This document shows positions 7,820 to 10,762 of a DNA stretch of 10,762 bases, piece after piece (the stretch's first letter is position 1; every line of letters begins with the position of its first letter). Below the pieces are notes generated by a model. It saw only the letters and a list, made by a program, of their open reading frames with translations. It was not told the DNA's origin and made no database searches. The stretch is from Acidobacteriaceae bacterium. Its GTDB lineage: Bacteria; Acidobacteriota; Terriglobia; Terriglobales; Acidobacteriaceae. The translations under genes and the position numbers were made by a program. The stretch spans positions 1,033 through 11,794 of the forward strand of contig PMXH01000309.1 of the NCBI GenBank assembly GCA_003165855.1. Reading direction: 5' to 3'.

Positions 7820-8620
7820 ATGCGCAAGCTAGAATTCAGCGTCGGCCTACTCTGCGCCTTGGTACTTGCTGGCAGCGTTCTTCCAGCCCAGCAGACGACA
7901 ACCACCCCTGTTATGATTCGCGTGAGCGATCAAACCGGAGCTGTTATCCAGCACGCGCAAATCCGGTTAGTGCCTACTCCCGATCCCGCTCCCCCAAAGC
8001 TTGAGACCGACGACCACGGCCAGCTCTCGATCAATCTGAAAGTCGGCGGATACGCGCTGTCAGTTTCCGCCCCGGGATTTAAGACCTGGTCTGAACGTAT
8101 TGTTGTTACTTTGCCCGAGATAAAGGACGCGAGCCAAATCTTCCCGGTAGCTTTGCAGGTCGGCGAAGTGCGCGGGCCCCATGTGATTTATGCGGTCGAC
8201 ACGCTGATACTCAGCGACGATTCCGCTGACACTTCTATCTTTTTGTCATTGGCCGATTTTCGCCTGCTTCCACACATTTCTGCTGTCGTGCATAACAGTC
8301 ATACGAACTCTTCAGAGACTTACTCAGGCGTTCCGCTGGCCACTCTGCTGGCCAAGATTAAAGCTCCACTCGGAAAAGAACTTCACGGCGAAGCGATGAC
8401 GAGCTACCTCGTCGCCACCGGTTCCGACGGATACTCTGTCGTGCTTTCTCTCGCTGAAGTTGATCCCAGCTTTCACGAAGGGCAGGTAATCGTGGCCGAC
8501 ACTCGCGATGGCCAACCGTTGGGGAAGAACGGTCCCTTCCAATTGATCGTGCCGGATGACAAGCGGCCGGCGCGTTGGGTGCACAACCTGGAGTCCATCG
8601 CAATGAAATCGGGCCGCTAG
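7820..8620 (+). CDS. secreted carboxypeptidase-regulatory-like plus sulfite-oxidase-fold protein without Cys
   Basis: A 266-residue exported protein. After a signal peptide (1-23, LLCALVLAGSVLPA) comes a beta-sandwich resembling carboxypeptidase-regulatory/CNA-B domains (about 30-115: MIRVSDQTGAVIQHAQIRL, then GGYALSVSAPGF). The C-terminal part (about 125-262) carries the pattern of the oxidoreductase molybdopterin-binding (SUOX) fold: YSGVPLATLL from 168, VATGSDGYSVVLSLAEV around 203, VADTRDGQPL, then GPFQLIVPDDKRPARW (238-253). Active enzymes of this fold hold molybdenum through a Cys. The only Cys here is C12 in the signal peptide, and the domain is shorter than in true sulfite oxidases, so it probably does not bind the cofactor in the usual way. 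The frame is open upstream to 7562, overlapping the divergent gene, but ATG 7820 is the only start that gives a signal peptide. No Shine-Dalgarno is visible. A weak TATGAT (7775-7780) could be a -10 box. Confidence 0.82.
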   Translation: MRKLEFSVGLLCALVLAGSVLPAQQTTTTPVMIRVSDQTGAVIQHAQIRLVPTPDPAPPKLETDDHGQLSINLKVGGYALSVSAPGFKTWSERIVVTLPEIKDASQIFPVALQVGEVRGPHVIYAVDTLILSDDSADTSIFLSLADFRLLPHISAVVHNSHTNSSETYSGVPLATLLAKIKAPLGKELHGEAMTSYLVATGSDGYSVVLSLAEVDPSFHEGQVIVADTRDGQPLGKNGPFQLIVPDDKRPARWVHNLESIAMKSGR

Positions 8621-8698
8621 GGACGCCCACGAAACCAGGTGGCTAAGCCCGGCATTCCTGCGTGGCTTCATCGGCACGACTGAGGTCATGCCCTTCTC

Positions 8699-8720
8699 GA
8701 ACGCATTTGTGAATGGGTTC
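8699..8720. other. inverted repeat between convergent genes, possible terminator
   Basis: GAAC-G-CATT (8699-8707) and AATG-G-GTTC (8712-8720) form an 8-pair stem with one G-G mismatch and a TGTG loop. It abuts the stop codon of the small minus-strand gene and lies 78 bases after the stop of the sulfite-oxidase-fold gene. Neither strand has a good T tract, so termination is uncertain. Confidence 0.3.
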
Positions 8721-8915
8721 TTAGTCCCCGCTGGCGTGGTTCTGCGTAGGCACGAGAACCAGTCGGTGTCTTGCTTCCGCGGCAGGCTGTGGCTGCGAGG
8801 CTCGGCCACACATTTCAAGAATGCCGATCACGGTCACGTACGCGGCGAGGACGCCAATCCCAACGGACACAGCTACCGTAACGCAGAGAATCAGAGGCAT
8901 GAAAAGCGAAATCAC
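8721..8915 (-). CDS. small single-pass membrane protein
   Basis: A 64-residue product if translation begins at GTG 8915 (VISLFMPLIL...), or 59 residues from ATG 8900. GTG is preferred because GGTGG lies 7 bases upstream on the minus strand and Met-Pro then sits inside the helix. A long hydrophobic segment (about 3-34: LILCVTVAVSVGIGVLAAYV) is followed by a short soluble tail ending RLVLVPTQNHASGD. I recall small Acidobacterial membrane proteins of this build with an Asn-His-x-Ser-Gly-Asp end, but know of no function, and the recollection is unverified. The longer frame back to 9002 adds only an Arg-rich stretch unlike a protein start. The gene is tail-to-tail with the sulfite-oxidase-fold gene and divergent from uvrA by 241 bases. 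Confidence 0.6.
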   Translation of the reverse strand: MISLFMPLILCVTVAVSVGIGVLAAYVTVIGILEMCGRASQPQPAAEARHRLVLVPTQNHASGD

Positions 8916-9021
8916 GGTTCGACCACCCTGTCTAAATTGCTGAAAATAAAGTGCAGTATTCAGATGCCGCCAGCTCAACTTTCGTCTACACGCCATCTTC
9001 AAATCTACTTGGGTGAACGCT

Positions 9022-9061
9022 CGCGGCTAGTGACGACCCAGATGCGTCGTAGCCAACCGCG
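9022..9061. repeat. bulged inverted repeat in the divergent region before uvrA
   Basis: CGC-GGCT-(AGTG)-ACGAC on the left pairs with GTCGT-AGCC-(AACC)-GCG on the right. This gives 12 pairs in three blocks with a 4-base bulge in each arm and an 8-base loop (9038-9045). It lies between the small membrane protein gene and uvrA. It could be an operator with dyad symmetry or an RNA hairpin; nothing decides which. Confidence 0.35.
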
Positions 9062-9098
9062 CCGTAGTAAAATACGGAGTAGAGCTGTGCAATTCCTA

Positions 9099-9126
9099 CT
9101 GTCGAACAAATCTGTAGACCTGTCGA
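9099..9126 (+). promoter_or_regulatory. three CTGTNGA repeats before uvrA
   Basis: CTGTCGA (9099-9105), CTGTAGA (9112-9118) and CTGTCGA (9120-9126) lie 30-58 bases upstream of the uvrA ATG. The two identical copies are spaced exactly 21 bases apart, about two helical turns. They resemble a regulator binding array, possibly for DNA-damage control, but do not match the E. coli or Bacillus LexA boxes. Confidence 0.3.
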
Positions 9127-9156
9127 CATTACGGAAGGGCAATCCTCCCAGACTAA

Positions 9157-10762
<1,606 letters not shown>

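Overview
The window looks like chromosomal DNA of an Acidobacteriota member (Terriglobia/Koribacter-like). This is inferred from GC-rich coding sequence, a Ser/Thr protein kinase fused through one membrane segment to a TolB/FlgO-like domain and TPRs, a DUF1570-type secreted peptidase-like TPR protein, and several secreted proteins of a style common in that phylum. No mobile element, CRISPR array, tRNA or rRNA was seen.

Layout, left to right: (1) a secreted protein of unknown function on the minus strand (584 to beyond base 1, cut by the window edge); (2) divergent from it, a 1000-residue transmembrane Ser/Thr kinase on the plus strand (864-3866), with a convincing sigma70-like promoter (786-814) in the gap; (3) tail-to-tail with it, a YihY/BrkB-family inner-membrane protein (minus, 3908-4801); (4) a 467-base gene-poor stretch (4802-5268) with three predictable RNA hairpins, leading into (5) a cold-shock protein gene (GTG start, 5269-5472) followed by two back-to-back hairpins, the second an intrinsic terminator; (6) a secreted DUF1570-like peptidase/TPR protein (minus, 5632-7677) whose zinc motif reads HDLAH instead of HExxH; (7) divergent from it, a secreted protein (plus, 7820-8620) joining a carboxypeptidase-regulatory-like beta domain to a short sulfite-oxidase-fold domain that has no cysteine; (8) a small single-pass membrane protein (minus, 8721-8915); (9) a 241-base divergent intergenic region with a bulged inverted repeat and a triple CTGTNGA motif; (10) the first 535 codons of uvrA (plus, 9157 to the window end).

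No multi-gene operon is visible. Neighbouring genes alternate in strand and each appears to be its own transcription unit, so shared function cannot be argued from operon structure. Several products (the kinase C-terminal part, the first secreted protein, the peptidase-like protein and the sulfite-oxidase-fold protein) are predicted to act outside the cytoplasm. I see no clear new multi-gene system. The best leads are the altered metal-binding motif, the cofactor-less sulfite-oxidase-fold domain, and the structured region before the cold-shock gene.
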